Assembly (NCBI GenBank): GCA_024280885.1
Contig: JAJRPF010000047.1
Location: 1-64,000 of the forward strand
Source of the DNA: Planctomycetota bacterium
GTDB lineage: Bacteria; Planctomycetota; JAJSAM01; JAJVHW01
Reading direction: 5' to 3'
DNA length: 64,000 bases
The notes under the pieces are model-generated. The model saw nothing but the letters and a program-made list of their open reading frames with translations. It had not been told where the DNA came from and ran no database searches. Shown one piece after another: positions 1 through 9,986 of this stretch; within the stretch, counting starts at the first letter, position 1, and each line of letters starts with the position of its first letter. A program made the translations under genes and the position numbers.

Positions 1-2
1 CT

Positions 3-464
3 CGTGTCCGGTCGCTCGAAGGGCCCACGTGGGAGCAAGCGACGCAGAAGACCGACGCCGAGGGTGCGTTCCGGATCGAGCACCTTGCCGACGGGCCCGT
101 CACCGTCAGGGTCAGTGCGGTAGTGCACTCGCGCTGGGAGGGCACGATCGACGTCGGTGACAACACGGGGCCGGTGGTCGTGACGCTGACGCGGAAGGCC
201 CCGACCGTCGTGCAACTCATCGATGCGGATGGCGCACCGGTGAGCGGTCACCGCGTGGTCTGCGGCCCCGCGGGCGTCGGCGAGTCCGGGAACCGGTACC
301 GCCTCATGGAGCTCAGGGCGCGCGAGCTGCCCGGCCACTACGTCGTCTTCGTGGAGCCCGGCCTCTGGACCGTTCGTGCAGAGGGTGATCCATCCGGTGG
401 CGTGGACGTCGAGGCGACGCTGGATGACCTGAACCCCTCCCCGACGGTCATTCGTATCCGCTGA
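3..464 (+). CDS. C-terminal part of a carboxypeptidase-regulatory-like (Ig-like fold) domain protein; 5' truncated by window edge
   Basis: Frame is open from position 3 to the stop at 464; 'TDAEGAFRIEHLADGPVTVRVS' resembles carboxypeptidase regulatory-like repeats. Confidence 0.6.
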   Translation, partial: RVRSLEGPTWEQATQKTDAEGAFRIEHLADGPVTVRVSAVVHSRWEGTIDVGDNTGPVVVTLTRKAPTVVQLIDADGAPVSGHRVVCGPAGVGESGNRYRLMELRARELPGHYVVFVEPGLWTVRAEGDPSGGVDVEATLDDLNPSPTVIRIR

Positions 465-833
465 TCTTCCGCACGCTCCGAAGCACGTCACGTCGCCCGG
501 TCGGAGAGAAGGTCGTGAGCTCCTGGCGCGGCAACTCCGTTCCCGCGTGGTGGTCGCATCGGCATCCCGTGCCTCGCACGGTATGCCGAGATCGAGGCAG
601 GCAGTCACCCAGAGACTCGCGGACTTGTTGCCGGATGCGCATGAGTAGGGGATCACGGCATGCCTCGTTGGGGTCGCGTTGGGGACTGCGTGGCCGCCGA
701 CGCGGAGTCGGAACTGGCGCGCCCAATCTCGATGGGTTGTCGGCACTGCGGTTCGAGGCCCGGTGTGTGCCCCGGATACTCGCTCGCCGAGCGGCCACGC
801 GCGCAATAGCATCCCGACTCACGATACTCCACC

Positions 834-2264
834 GTGCTGTTCAACTCATTCGCCTTCGCCGTCTTCCTGCCGATCGTCTACGTGCTCTATTGGCTCGTAG
901 CGCGTCGATCTCGGACTGCACGCAACGTGCTGCTCCTTGCGGCGAGCTATCTATTCTACGGATGGTGGGACTGGCGTTTTCTCGGGCTGATCGTCGGCAG
1001 TTCTGCCGTGGACTACATCGTCGGAGCGGCACTCGGATCGAGTGAGTCCAAGGGGCGACGGCGCGCACTCCTCGGTGTCAGTATCGCGGTCAATCTCGGC
1101 GCGCTCGGGATCTTCAAGTACTACGACTTCTTCATGAGCAGCGCGGTCGACGTGCTCTCGTCGCTAGGGTTTCAGGCCCATCCGGCCACGCTGCAAGTCG
1201 TTCTCCCCGTCGGAATCAGCTTCTACACGTTCCAGACGCTCAGCTACTCAATCGACGTGTACCGACAGCGCATGGAGCCGTCGCTCGATCCGGTCGCCTT
1301 CTTCGCGTTCGTGGCGTTCTTCCCGCAACTGGTCGCCGGTCCGATCGAACGAGCATCTCACCTCCTCCCGCAATTCCAATCGCAACCGCGTTGGGATCTT
1401 GATGCGGCCAGGGACGGCCTGCGCCGGATGCTCTGGGGGTTGTTCAAGAAGGCTGTGATCGCGGACAACCTCGCTCCGTTCGTGGACTCAATCTTCGACT
1501 CTCCCGGAGACGCTGCACCACAGGCGATCGCACTCGCCACGTTCTACTTCGCGATGCAGATCTACTGTGACTTCTCGGGCTACTCCGACATTGCGATCGG
1601 AACGGCCCGGTTGTTCGGCTTCACGCTGATGGACAACTTCCGTTTTCCTTACTTCTCTCGGGGCATCGGTGAGTTCTGGCGCCGGTGGCACATCTCGCTC
1701 TCGACCTGGTTCCGCGACTACGTCTACATTCCGCTCGGCGGTAGCCGCGGGTCCCCGCTGCGGAGTTTCATGACGATTCTCGCAACGTTCATCATCAGCG
1801 GGTTGTGGCACGGCGCGAACTGGACATTCGTTGCGTGGGGCGCGTTCCACGGCCTGTTGTACGTGCCGCGCATCCTTCTCGGCGCGCGGGGCCCCCGCGA
1901 CGATGGTGTGATCGCTGCGGGGCGTTGGCTCCCCGGCCCTGCCGAGTTCGCACGGGCCTCGGCGACGTTCGCGCTCGTGTGTGTCGGGTGGGTGTTCTTT
2001 CGCGCCGCGAGTGTCTCCGATGCGCTAGAGATGCTCGGTCGGGTTGTGTCTCAGCCATGGGGGCTACCGTCGGTCGGGCGTCTCGGCGTTCTCTACTGCG
2101 CACCGGTCTTGGCGGTCGAATGGGTGCAGCGAGAGCGCGCGCACGGCCTCGAGATCGCGCACTTGCCTCGACCGTGGCGGCACGCGGTGTACTACGCCCT
2201 CGCCGTCGCGATCTTCCTCTTCGCAGCAACCGGACATGTCCCCTTCATCTACTTCCAATTCTGA
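834..2264 (+). CDS. MBOAT family membrane-bound O-acyltransferase (AlgI-like)
   Basis: 476 aa, GTG start; motifs 'LVAGPIERASHLLPQF', 'FRFPYFSRGIGEFWRRWHISLSTWFRDYVYIPLGGSR', 'ISGLWHGANWTFVAWGAFHG' typical of AlgI/MBOAT. Confidence 0.93.
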   Translation: MLFNSFAFAVFLPIVYVLYWLVARRSRTARNVLLLAASYLFYGWWDWRFLGLIVGSSAVDYIVGAALGSSESKGRRRALLGVSIAVNLGALGIFKYYDFFMSSAVDVLSSLGFQAHPATLQVVLPVGISFYTFQTLSYSIDVYRQRMEPSLDPVAFFAFVAFFPQLVAGPIERASHLLPQFQSQPRWDLDAARDGLRRMLWGLFKKAVIADNLAPFVDSIFDSPGDAAPQAIALATFYFAMQIYCDFSGYSDIAIGTARLFGFTLMDNFRFPYFSRGIGEFWRRWHISLSTWFRDYVYIPLGGSRGSPLRSFMTILATFIISGLWHGANWTFVAWGAFHGLLYVPRILLGARGPRDDGVIAAGRWLPGPAEFARASATFALVCVGWVFFRAASVSDALEMLGRVVSQPWGLPSVGRLGVLYCAPVLAVEWVQRERAHGLEIAHLPRPWRHAVYYALAVAIFLFAATGHVPFIYFQF

Positions 2265-3471
2265 GCGTGCGTCGTCGCCGTGGCGACTGTTGCGCGAGGT
2301 CGCCTGCTTTGCCGCGGTTCCGGCCATCGTTGTGTTCGCGGCCGAGTGTCTCCTGTGGCGCTCCGGCGAAACTCGTCCGCTCGCGCTCGTCGCAGGCCTT
2401 CAGGAGAGCGAACCCACGTCCCGTTTTCAGCGGGCTCTGATCTCGCAGGAGCAGGCCCGCTACAAGCTCGTGCAACTGCGTCGGAGAGGGGCGCCACGAC
2501 TGCTTATCGCCGGCAGCTCCCGAGTGCTTCAGATTCGGAGCGACATGCTGCCGGGCCTTGTCGGGACCGCGTTCAATGCGGGTGGTTCCGTAACGTCTGT
2601 CCGCGCGTTTGAGGACCTCGTAGACGAACTCCTCCAGCCGAAGAAGGCAATGCCAGAGACGCTGCTCCTCGGCATCGATCCCTGGTGGTTCTCTCGTCGG
2701 CCGGGCGCGCGCGAGACAGCGCGAGACACCACACCGCGATCGTCGCCGCTTGAGGCCGTGTTCGATTTCTCAGAACACGTCTCCGCGCTTCGCTCGTTGA
2801 CGCACGCGGGGACGCGAACTTGGACGGCAGTCCTCTCCGCTGCCGGGGACGCCGGCGTCGCCCGTTCTGTTGCCTGCATCGGGGTCGGGGCATTGCGCTC
2901 AGGCGCAGGCTTCCGACCGGATGGGAGCTATCAGTACCCTCCGTCCCTCTACGACGACTTCCTCGCTAACCCCGTTCACGAGGATCGCGACACGAATGTT
3001 AGGGCTCTCGTTCAGCGCGGAAACCATCTCTACGTTCGGGGCGCGGTTCCGTCGGCGTCAGCCGTCCGTCGTCTGGCTGCGGCCGTCGCGCGTCTCGATG
3101 CCGTCGGTGTCGCCACGATTGTCTACATGCCGCCACTCGCGGACGTGACGGAGCGCGTGCTCGCCGAGGACACCGGCTATGCGACGTGGTGGCCGTGGGT
3201 GCGAGACGAGCTGCCTGTACGTCTCACGAACGCGGGGGTGAGATTCGTCGACGTCGGTAGCGTCGCGGATTTGGGCGCGACCGACTTGTACATGATCGAC
3301 GGTCACCACCCGTCGGAGGTCCTCAACCTGCTGATCCTGGCGCGGCTCGCCTCATCTGCCGATGACACGGCTCTCGGCGACCTGGACGTCGGGCTTCTTC
3401 AAGATCGTGCTCGCAAGTGCGCGTCGTTTCCTCTCGCGATCGACGCTCCGGACACGACAGCCCCAAGATAG
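2236..3471 (+). CDS. SGNH/AlgJ-DltD-like partner protein of the MBOAT acyltransferase
   Basis: Overlaps the MBOAT stop by 29 nt; N-terminal TM segment; 'LLIAGSSRVLQIRSDML' GxSR block, 'LLLGIDPWWF', and C-terminal 'MIDGHHPSE' (D-x-x-H). Confidence 0.65.
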   Translation: MSPSSTSNSERASSPWRLLREVACFAAVPAIVVFAAECLLWRSGETRPLALVAGLQESEPTSRFQRALISQEQARYKLVQLRRRGAPRLLIAGSSRVLQIRSDMLPGLVGTAFNAGGSVTSVRAFEDLVDELLQPKKAMPETLLLGIDPWWFSRRPGARETARDTTPRSSPLEAVFDFSEHVSALRSLTHAGTRTWTAVLSAAGDAGVARSVACIGVGALRSGAGFRPDGSYQYPPSLYDDFLANPVHEDRDTNVRALVQRGNHLYVRGAVPSASAVRRLAAAVARLDAVGVATIVYMPPLADVTERVLAEDTGYATWWPWVRDELPVRLTNAGVRFVDVGSVADLGATDLYMIDGHHPSEVLNLLILARLASSADDTALGDLDVGLLQDRARKCASFPLAIDAPDTTAPR

Positions 3472-3851
3472 GCGTATCGGGCGCGTCCGGCCGCGTGCGC
3501 GGACCTGAACTCCCTGCACCGACTGCGGTTCGCACTGTGTTCGACCTCAGGCGGGTCCCCACCTGGGGTCACGACATCTGTGCCGCAGCGCATTGGATTC
3601 GAGGGGGGGGGGGGCGACACGCGATCCCGGCTCAGCATTCTCGCCACAGCGTCTTCTGCGCTCTTCCCAGCAATAACAGGCGTCCGGAGAGTCCGGGAAG
3701 TGACCTCTTCGATCCGTTGAGAGTCGGCGGTACTGCTAGAACGGCCGACCGTTTCGTGGCTCGGTAGTGACGTTGGACACTGCGCGCGCATAGGATCGGA
3801 GGACGTATTCGATCTCTGGCGCTGACGCTGGGGCTTGCCAAGGAGGTTCTC

Positions 3852-4937
3852 ATGCATCGCATCGCGCACGCCCTTGCTGCCGGACTCGTGCTCGCGGCCG
3901 GTTCGGCGACGGCTGAGCCGGTGGCGTCGCATCTTGACGAGACGCGTGATGTGCTGGTGACGTTCCTGGAAACCGCGGTGGACGTTCCGACGAGCGAGAT
4001 GACGGGACGCGAGCGGCGGATCGTTCGCGCGGCTACCCGGATGCTTGAAGCGTACGTTGCGGAGTCGTCCGATCTGAAGGGCGATCTCGTGATCGCGAAG
4101 AAGATGGGCAAGCAGGCCGACAAGTTTGTGAAGCTCACGCGCTTGCCGCTCGACAGGGGATTGCTCGGGCCCGCCATGCTCGCCGCACTCGCGCTCTACG
4201 ATGCCGATGTGCAAGCGCGCATCGATGACGTCGCCGCAGTGATCAAGTTGCTGCCGCCATCGCCGGAGACGGAGCGCGCGGAGAAGTTGGTGGGCAAGGC
4301 GCAGAAGAAGATCGGCAAGTCGCGCCGGGCGCCCACCGCGGTGTCGCGGGCGAACGGCCTCAATCAGGCCGGCAAGAAGGTGGCGAAGGCCGAGGCGCTG
4401 GTCCAGAAGGCGCGCGACAACGCTCCGCGTCCCGTCTGTGTGGACTCCGGCGCGTCATTCGGGACCATGAGCTTCCTCTACCTCGATGCCGACGAGGAGC
4501 AGATCGGACTGCTCTATGACATGGAGGATGTGGACGCCATCCTGCTCGCGTCCAATCTGCTGGGCGACGGCGCTCTCCACATCACCGGTTCGATTGCCGA
4601 CAACCCCTTCTTCGACGGGACGTCGTTCGACGCATTCGAGTTCAACCTCGTGTTCCGCGACCCGGACGTCGGGCCGTATCCGAAGACGTACACGGTGGAC
4701 GGTCCGCTGGCGGGGCGGCGCGACGCCTCGATCCTGTGGCGGCAGGACGGGCGACGTTTCGCCGATGCGCGCAACGACGCCGTCGGGACGATGACGCTCA
4801 CGTTCTTCGACCCGATCACTCGCGAGGCGAGTGGGTTCTGGGACGTGCGGGTGGACAACGTCTTCGGTACGCCGCAGCGCGTCCAGGGCTCGTTCCAACT
4901 CAACTGCTTCGTGGATAATGAGATCGACAACAAGTAG
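3852..4937 (+). CDS. Secreted hypothetical protein
   Basis: AAGGAGG RBS just upstream; signal peptide MHRIAHALAAGLVLAAGSATA. Confidence 0.7.
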   Translation: MHRIAHALAAGLVLAAGSATAEPVASHLDETRDVLVTFLETAVDVPTSEMTGRERRIVRAATRMLEAYVAESSDLKGDLVIAKKMGKQADKFVKLTRLPLDRGLLGPAMLAALALYDADVQARIDDVAAVIKLLPPSPETERAEKLVGKAQKKIGKSRRAPTAVSRANGLNQAGKKVAKAEALVQKARDNAPRPVCVDSGASFGTMSFLYLDADEEQIGLLYDMEDVDAILLASNLLGDGALHITGSIADNPFFDGTSFDAFEFNLVFRDPDVGPYPKTYTVDGPLAGRRDASILWRQDGRRFADARNDAVGTMTLTFFDPITREASGFWDVRVDNVFGTPQRVQGSFQLNCFVDNEIDNK

Positions 4938-5018
4938 GTCGCGGGCGTCGGTAAGGCGCTCGCCGACATGGCTGCCGCCGACTTCTCTCCGGCGCCGTTT
5001 GCTGCGTGAGGCGCACGC

Positions 5019-5456
5019 GTGATCGTCTTGCTCCTCGCTGCGCTCGCAGTGCTCGTTGTCGGCGTCGTTCTGCTCGCGCTCGCGATCGTCACGACGGTCG
5101 GTCTCGGCGCGCTGGGATTGGCGCTCGGTCTGGTCTCGACATCGACGTTCGTCGGTCTCTCGAAGCACTCGTTCGGTGCGGGCTTTGAGGCGTTCTCGGG
5201 GCAGATGGGGGCGATCATCGGAATGCCGTGCGGAGTGCTCGCGGGATGGGGCGCGGATGTCATTGCCCGTGCGGAGTTCGGACTCGATCCGGCGCGCACC
5301 ATGAGCCTCATCCTGGGCGGCGTGAGTGGCGTGGCGGTGGGAGCGCTCCTCGGGTTCCTCTCCGCCCGCGCCGTGCGGCTGATGGCGCGGTGGGTCCGAT
5401 GGAAACTCGCGCTCCCCGGCCCGACGCCGCAGGACGCAGCTGGCCTACGAACGTAG
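5019..5456 (+). CDS. Small hypothetical membrane protein
   Basis: GTG start; strongly hydrophobic N-terminus and Gly/Ala-rich TM segments. Confidence 0.6.
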   Translation: MIVLLLAALAVLVVGVVLLALAIVTTVGLGALGLALGLVSTSTFVGLSKHSFGAGFEAFSGQMGAIIGMPCGVLAGWGADVIARAEFGLDPARTMSLILGGVSGVAVGALLGFLSARAVRLMARWVRWKLALPGPTPQDAAGLRT

Positions 5457-5534
5457 CCCCTCGCCGGGCGCGAGGCGACGCTGCCCGGTGCGCTGCCGCG
5501 GGTTCGCGATCGACGGTGCGCTGCCGGGTGGCGT

Positions 5535-7340
5535 ATGATGATTGACGGTGATTTCGCGGAGGATCGAGGGGATGAGCGCGGAGACATGAGGCGTAGCGAA
5601 TACACGAGTCCGGCCATCGAGTGGCCCGTCACGCGTCGGCGCGTATTGCTCTGCGCGTTGCTTGCCGCTGGCTTGGGGGTCACGGCCGCGCGGCTGCACG
5701 ACACGCGGGAGATCTCCGGTCCACTGAAGCCGCTGGCGCGGTATCAGGACGAGTTGGACGATTTCTTCGACGACGGCGATGCCGAACGCGACGCCCTCGA
5801 GGCCGCGATCGCTCGCGCGCGCCGTGGCGTGGTGCGCGTTCGCGTGACGACGGAGCGTCGGGATGTGAATGGAGTCACAGTCACGCACTCGTCAATCGGA
5901 TCCGGGTTCGTGATTGCGACTGGCACGTTGCTGCTCGTTTCGGCGCATCAGGGTCGCCCGACGTTCTCGAGCGCTCCGCACATCGCGCGCGTCGACTTCG
6001 CGACGCCCGATGGTCGGGCGTTCGTGGCGTCCCTCATCGAATTCGTGGATGACTCGGAGGACTGGGCGCTCTGCCGCATCCGCAATCCCTTCGAGCGGTC
6101 CCTCGCGTCATTGGAGTTGGGATCGGCGCAGAGCGGAGCGTTGGTTGCGGCGCTCGGGTATCCGGTCGTGGACGGCGGGACGTTCCAGGCCGGGCTTGCG
6201 AGAGGCAGGTCCGAGCCGATCGTTGCGGGGGGCGCGCATGGCCGACCGTGGCCTGCTGCGGATGCGTTCGCGGTGATCGCGCAGAGGGTCGACGGACCGT
6301 CCAGCTTCGAGGCGGAGCTTCGTATGACGCTCCCGGAGATCGGCGGCATGAGCGGCGGTCCGGTGATCGACGTTAGCGGTCGCGTCGTGGCGCTCACGAA
6401 CGGGTTTCGCAGCAAGGGACTGCGGCTTGCCAACACGGGCGAGGGCGTCCGCATGGTCGGGTCGGTGACGTTTCTGGCAACGAGTGCCAACGCGTTCGAG
6501 GCGTCGGTCGAGACGGCCCGGAACGATCGCACTCTCTGGCGTGAGCGCATCGCTGATCGGATCGCCTCGGTAGCGAAGGATTTCTTCGACAATCAGGCCA
6601 CGCCCACGGAGTTCGGCCTCAGCGCGACCGAACGGGCAATCGCGGGATTGCCGCCAGAAGGCGAACTCGAGGAGGGCTTTACGATCTCGCACTTCCAAGC
6701 GCAGCGTTGGCAAGAGGCGCAACTCCGAGTGGTTCAGGCCCGCGGGTCGGAGGCTCTCAGCGAACTCCGGCGGACACTCGACGCCGAACTCGGCGCCCCG
6801 TGGTCGGCCGAGTTGAGCGGGTTCGCGCGCGGCAGTCTCTTCGACGCGTGTGAAGCCACGTCGACCACGATCGGGATCCGAGCCATTCAACCGCTGATCG
6901 AGTCCCCCTGGGAGTTGGTCAGAGGGCGCGGCATCGCGTACTTGGCGACGATCGCCTACGACGTTCCGAGTGCGTATCGCGTTGCAATTGCGTGCGCCAC
7001 CGACGACCCGGACGACGAGGTGCGTACGCAGGCCGCAGCTACGGCGCGGATCCTCGTCGATGCGCTCCTGACCGCGACGAAGGGCTGGAGTCTCGATCGG
7101 GCACTCTCTCGCGCGGCGTCCCCGATCGACAACGCGCGCCTTGAAGCCGCGGGTGCGCTTGCGTGGCAGCGCAGTGACGACGCGCGACAGCGACTGCACG
7201 ACATGGCCGACGGCGACCCTGATCCGGCTGTCCGCGCGGCAGCCGCGGCGCTCCTCGCGCGACCGCATCCAGAGCGCCGCTACGGGCGGCCCGCTGCGAA
7301 CGACCCGCAGGGGCGAGAGGGTACGACGCCGGAGAAGTGA
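5535..7340 (+). CDS. Trypsin-like (S1-type) serine protease domain fused to C-terminal HEAT-like repeats; N-terminal TM/signal
   Basis: 'SIGSGFVIATGTLLLVSAHQ', 'DDSEDWALCRI', 'GGMSGGPVID' (H-D-S arrangement); C-terminal alpha-helical repeats 'DDPDDEVRTQAAATARILVDAL', 'DGDPDPAVRAAAAALLARP'. Confidence 0.75.
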   Translation: MMIDGDFAEDRGDERGDMRRSEYTSPAIEWPVTRRRVLLCALLAAGLGVTAARLHDTREISGPLKPLARYQDELDDFFDDGDAERDALEAAIARARRGVVRVRVTTERRDVNGVTVTHSSIGSGFVIATGTLLLVSAHQGRPTFSSAPHIARVDFATPDGRAFVASLIEFVDDSEDWALCRIRNPFERSLASLELGSAQSGALVAALGYPVVDGGTFQAGLARGRSEPIVAGGAHGRPWPAADAFAVIAQRVDGPSSFEAELRMTLPEIGGMSGGPVIDVSGRVVALTNGFRSKGLRLANTGEGVRMVGSVTFLATSANAFEASVETARNDRTLWRERIADRIASVAKDFFDNQATPTEFGLSATERAIAGLPPEGELEEGFTISHFQAQRWQEAQLRVVQARGSEALSELRRTLDAELGAPWSAELSGFARGSLFDACEATSTTIGIRAIQPLIESPWELVRGRGIAYLATIAYDVPSAYRVAIACATDDPDDEVRTQAAATARILVDALLTATKGWSLDRALSRAASPIDNARLEAAGALAWQRSDDARQRLHDMADGDPDPAVRAAAAALLARPHPERRYGRPAANDPQGREGTTPEK

Positions 7341-7467
7341 CGTGTCCGGTCAACGTCTGTCCGTCCGTCGAGATCGTGCTTGTGGGTGTCGATGTGCAGC
7401 CGTCGATCTTGACGCGTGAGCCGACGCAAAGTTGGGCCAGTTGCGCGCGTCCCGGGAGCCTGCCGGC

Positions 7468-8316
7468 ATGAGCGCTGAGATCTGGACGCTGGAGCGCATC
7501 GAGACGGAGGAGCCCGCACTGGCGGCGCTCGCCCGATTGCATCGTGTGCTGGCGGACGAGGCCGTGCTGTTTGCAACTGACGGGACGGGGCCCGCGCCGA
7601 AGGCCGCGTTCGCCGGGCCGCCTGCGGTGCAGTGGCTCTCGGGGCGGCCGCTCTTGCTCGCGGCGCATCCGGCGGTGGTGCGCGATCTCTGTGCGCCGCT
7701 GACAGCGCGGCTGGCGCGGCGATTGGCGGCGGAGTTCCCGGATGTCGCCGAGGCGTCGCTGGCCGTGGCCGAGGCCGTGGAGCATCCGGGCTTTCCATGG
7801 CCCGAGCGGATCGCCGCGTTTCGGGAGGCGCCCTCCGAGGATGACGTGCCGCACGCGCCCCTCTTCCATTTTCTGCTCTTGCGCGCTCTCGCGGCTCCCG
7901 CGACCCACCTTGCGCGTTCGTTCACGCCGCCGACGCCGGACCGCTGGAAGCGCGCGATGTGCCCTTTCTGCGGTGTGCATCCGGCGGCGGCGATCGCGAG
8001 CCCGGGTTCGGATCGCTGCCTGCTCTGCGTTCTCTGTGGCTGCCGCTGGACGATGGAGGGGCTCGCGTGTCCGACGTGCGGCGAGAAACGGACCGAACGA
8101 TTGCGGGCGCTTGCGAGCCCAGACGTCGGGCCGGCGAGCCTGGAGGCGTGTGACTCCTGCGGGTTCGCCTTGAAGGTGTTCTCGGAGAGTGCGTTGCCCT
8201 CCGGGCCGCCGCTCGCGATGGAAATCCTGACGTGTCGGCTCGACCTCGTGGCCGAGCGTGACGAGGGTGTGCGGCGCGATCCGGTTGCGCTTGCGGCGCT
8301 CTTCCCGCCCGAATGA
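7468..8316 (+). CDS. FdhE-like formate dehydrogenase accessory protein (zinc-ribbon)
   Basis: CPFCG...CVLCGCRW...CPTCG...CDSCG Cys pattern as in FdhE; start chosen at the internal ATG MSAEIWTL. Confidence 0.7.
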   Translation: MSAEIWTLERIETEEPALAALARLHRVLADEAVLFATDGTGPAPKAAFAGPPAVQWLSGRPLLLAAHPAVVRDLCAPLTARLARRLAAEFPDVAEASLAVAEAVEHPGFPWPERIAAFREAPSEDDVPHAPLFHFLLLRALAAPATHLARSFTPPTPDRWKRAMCPFCGVHPAAAIASPGSDRCLLCVLCGCRWTMEGLACPTCGEKRTERLRALASPDVGPASLEACDSCGFALKVFSESALPSGPPLAMEILTCRLDLVAERDEGVRRDPVALAALFPPE

Positions 8317-8377
8317 GCCCTTCGGTTCCGCGCGTCGATGCATACGCAAGGCGCCCGGGGCGTGTATTCTCGCCCGC

Positions 8378-9910
8378 ATGCTGAAGGGATGCGTGCTGCG
8401 GCCGATGGCGACCACGCCCGTGGCGGCGGTCTGTGCCGCTGTGCTTGCGTTCGGCGCGCTCCTCGTCTGTGTGCTTCTGGGCGTTCCCGACGCCGAAGCT
8501 CGCGGCGGGAAAAAGGGTGAGAAGAGCGAGGCCGAGACTGTCTTCGAGTCGCGCTACGCCTCGAGCGACGGGAAACGGCGGGGCGAGGCAGTCACCGCCC
8601 TCAAGACCGCACCCGACTCCCTGACGGTCGAATTGATCACGTCGCTAGTGCTTCCGAAGGAGAAGCGGGCCGACGTGATCATGCGTGCTGTCGAGGTGCT
8701 CTCGCGCGTGGAGGACGACGCCGCCGTTGCCAAGGTGATCTCGCTTGCGATGAACGGCAAGCCGCCGCGCCGCGTCGTCTTTCTGGAGGCGATCGGGAAG
8801 TTCGACGGCTCGGAGGCCCATCTCGCACTCCTGAAGGCGCTGACCGACAAGTCTCCGCGCGTGCGTGGCATGGCGGCGTACAGCCTGGGCCAGCATCGAT
8901 CGATGGACGCGCTCGAGCCGCTGCTGAAGGCGCTCGACGACCCGCACTGGCAGGTGCAGTCGGCCGCGCTGGAGTCGATCCCGCGTCTCAAGGACAAGGC
9001 GCGGCTGAAGGCCGTGGCCGTGCCGGTGCTCGTGGACTTCCTGGAGAACGTCAGTGGTCGTCTTGCCGCTGACGCTGCCGACAAGCTGGCTCGAATCACG
9101 GGCAAGCGGCTTGGGCGTGACGTCCTGAAGTGGCGCAAATTCCTGGCAGGCGAGCCGGTCGTGCCCGAGGGGCGGGGCGATGTCGGCGACGGTGACGGCG
9201 GGAGTGCGAGTTCTTCGGGGGGCGCGTACGGCAACGCCGCGCAGCGACCGCATTTCTACGGGATGGAAGTCGTCTCGAATCGCGTCGTTCTGATCGTCGA
9301 CATCTCGCTCTCGATGAACGAGCCGATCGAGATCGACAAGGATCGTTTGCGGCGCGAGACCAGCCGCCGCAAGGCGATCACTGGGCGAAAGAACACCGCT
9401 GGCAAGCCCGTGGATGAGGATCACTCGTACGACATCCCGTGGTGGCGGATCAAGACACGCCTGGACCTCGCGCGCGAGCAGACCATCCTGTTGATCTCGC
9501 AGATGCGCGAGGAGCAGGAATTCGACCTGATCTTCTATTCGACGAAGGTCGAGTCGTGGATGGGGAAGCTGGTGCCAGCCAACTCCTCCAACAAGCAGAA
9601 GGCGATCGTCGCACTGAAAGAGATGAAGCCCGACGACAAGACGAATACATGGGGCGCGCTCGCGATGGCGTTCGACCTCATGGGCAACGAAAAGAAGTCG
9701 TACAAGAAGGGGCCCGACGAGCTCTATCTCGTGACCGATGGCGCGCCGTCGGTCGGCGACATCATCGAGCAGGATCAGATCCTCGATGCCGTGATCCAGC
9801 TTCACAAGACGAAGCCCATCCGCGTGAACTGCATCGGGATCGGTGTGAACCTGAAGTTCATGAAGAAGATGGCGCGGGCGACCGGCGGCAAGGCCAAGTT
9901 CTTCAAATGA
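8378..9910 (+). CDS. HEAT-repeat plus von Willebrand factor A (VWA) domain secreted protein
   Basis: HEAT-like repeats ('DKSPRVRGMAAYSLGQH'); MIDAS-like 'VVLIVDISLSMNEP'; 'LYLVTDGAPSVGD'. Confidence 0.85.
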   Translation: MLKGCVLRPMATTPVAAVCAAVLAFGALLVCVLLGVPDAEARGGKKGEKSEAETVFESRYASSDGKRRGEAVTALKTAPDSLTVELITSLVLPKEKRADVIMRAVEVLSRVEDDAAVAKVISLAMNGKPPRRVVFLEAIGKFDGSEAHLALLKALTDKSPRVRGMAAYSLGQHRSMDALEPLLKALDDPHWQVQSAALESIPRLKDKARLKAVAVPVLVDFLENVSGRLAADAADKLARITGKRLGRDVLKWRKFLAGEPVVPEGRGDVGDGDGGSASSSGGAYGNAAQRPHFYGMEVVSNRVVLIVDISLSMNEPIEIDKDRLRRETSRRKAITGRKNTAGKPVDEDHSYDIPWWRIKTRLDLAREQTILLISQMREEQEFDLIFYSTKVESWMGKLVPANSSNKQKAIVALKEMKPDDKTNTWGALAMAFDLMGNEKKSYKKGPDELYLVTDGAPSVGDIIEQDQILDAVIQLHKTKPIRVNCIGIGVNLKFMKKMARATGGKAKFFK

Positions 9911-9986
9911 TGGGGCGTTCGCAGAACGGAACGCGGTGGCGCGATGCGACGAGTCTGTCCTGTTTCATGACTGAGAGGCGAGTGCG

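Noticed and set aside
448-833. ORFs in the gap before the MBOAT gene
   Set aside because: Arg/Ser-rich overlapping ORFs on both strands; none has motifs or a convincing RBS
2044-2235. N-terminal extension of the SGNH-like ORF
   Set aside because: Lies inside the MBOAT CDS with nonsense composition; ATG at 2236 precedes the TM segment
4455-5704. Minus-strand ORFs (237 aa, 396 aa) opposite 3852-5456
   Set aside because: Low-complexity Ser/Arg/Pro composition and antisense to better-supported genes
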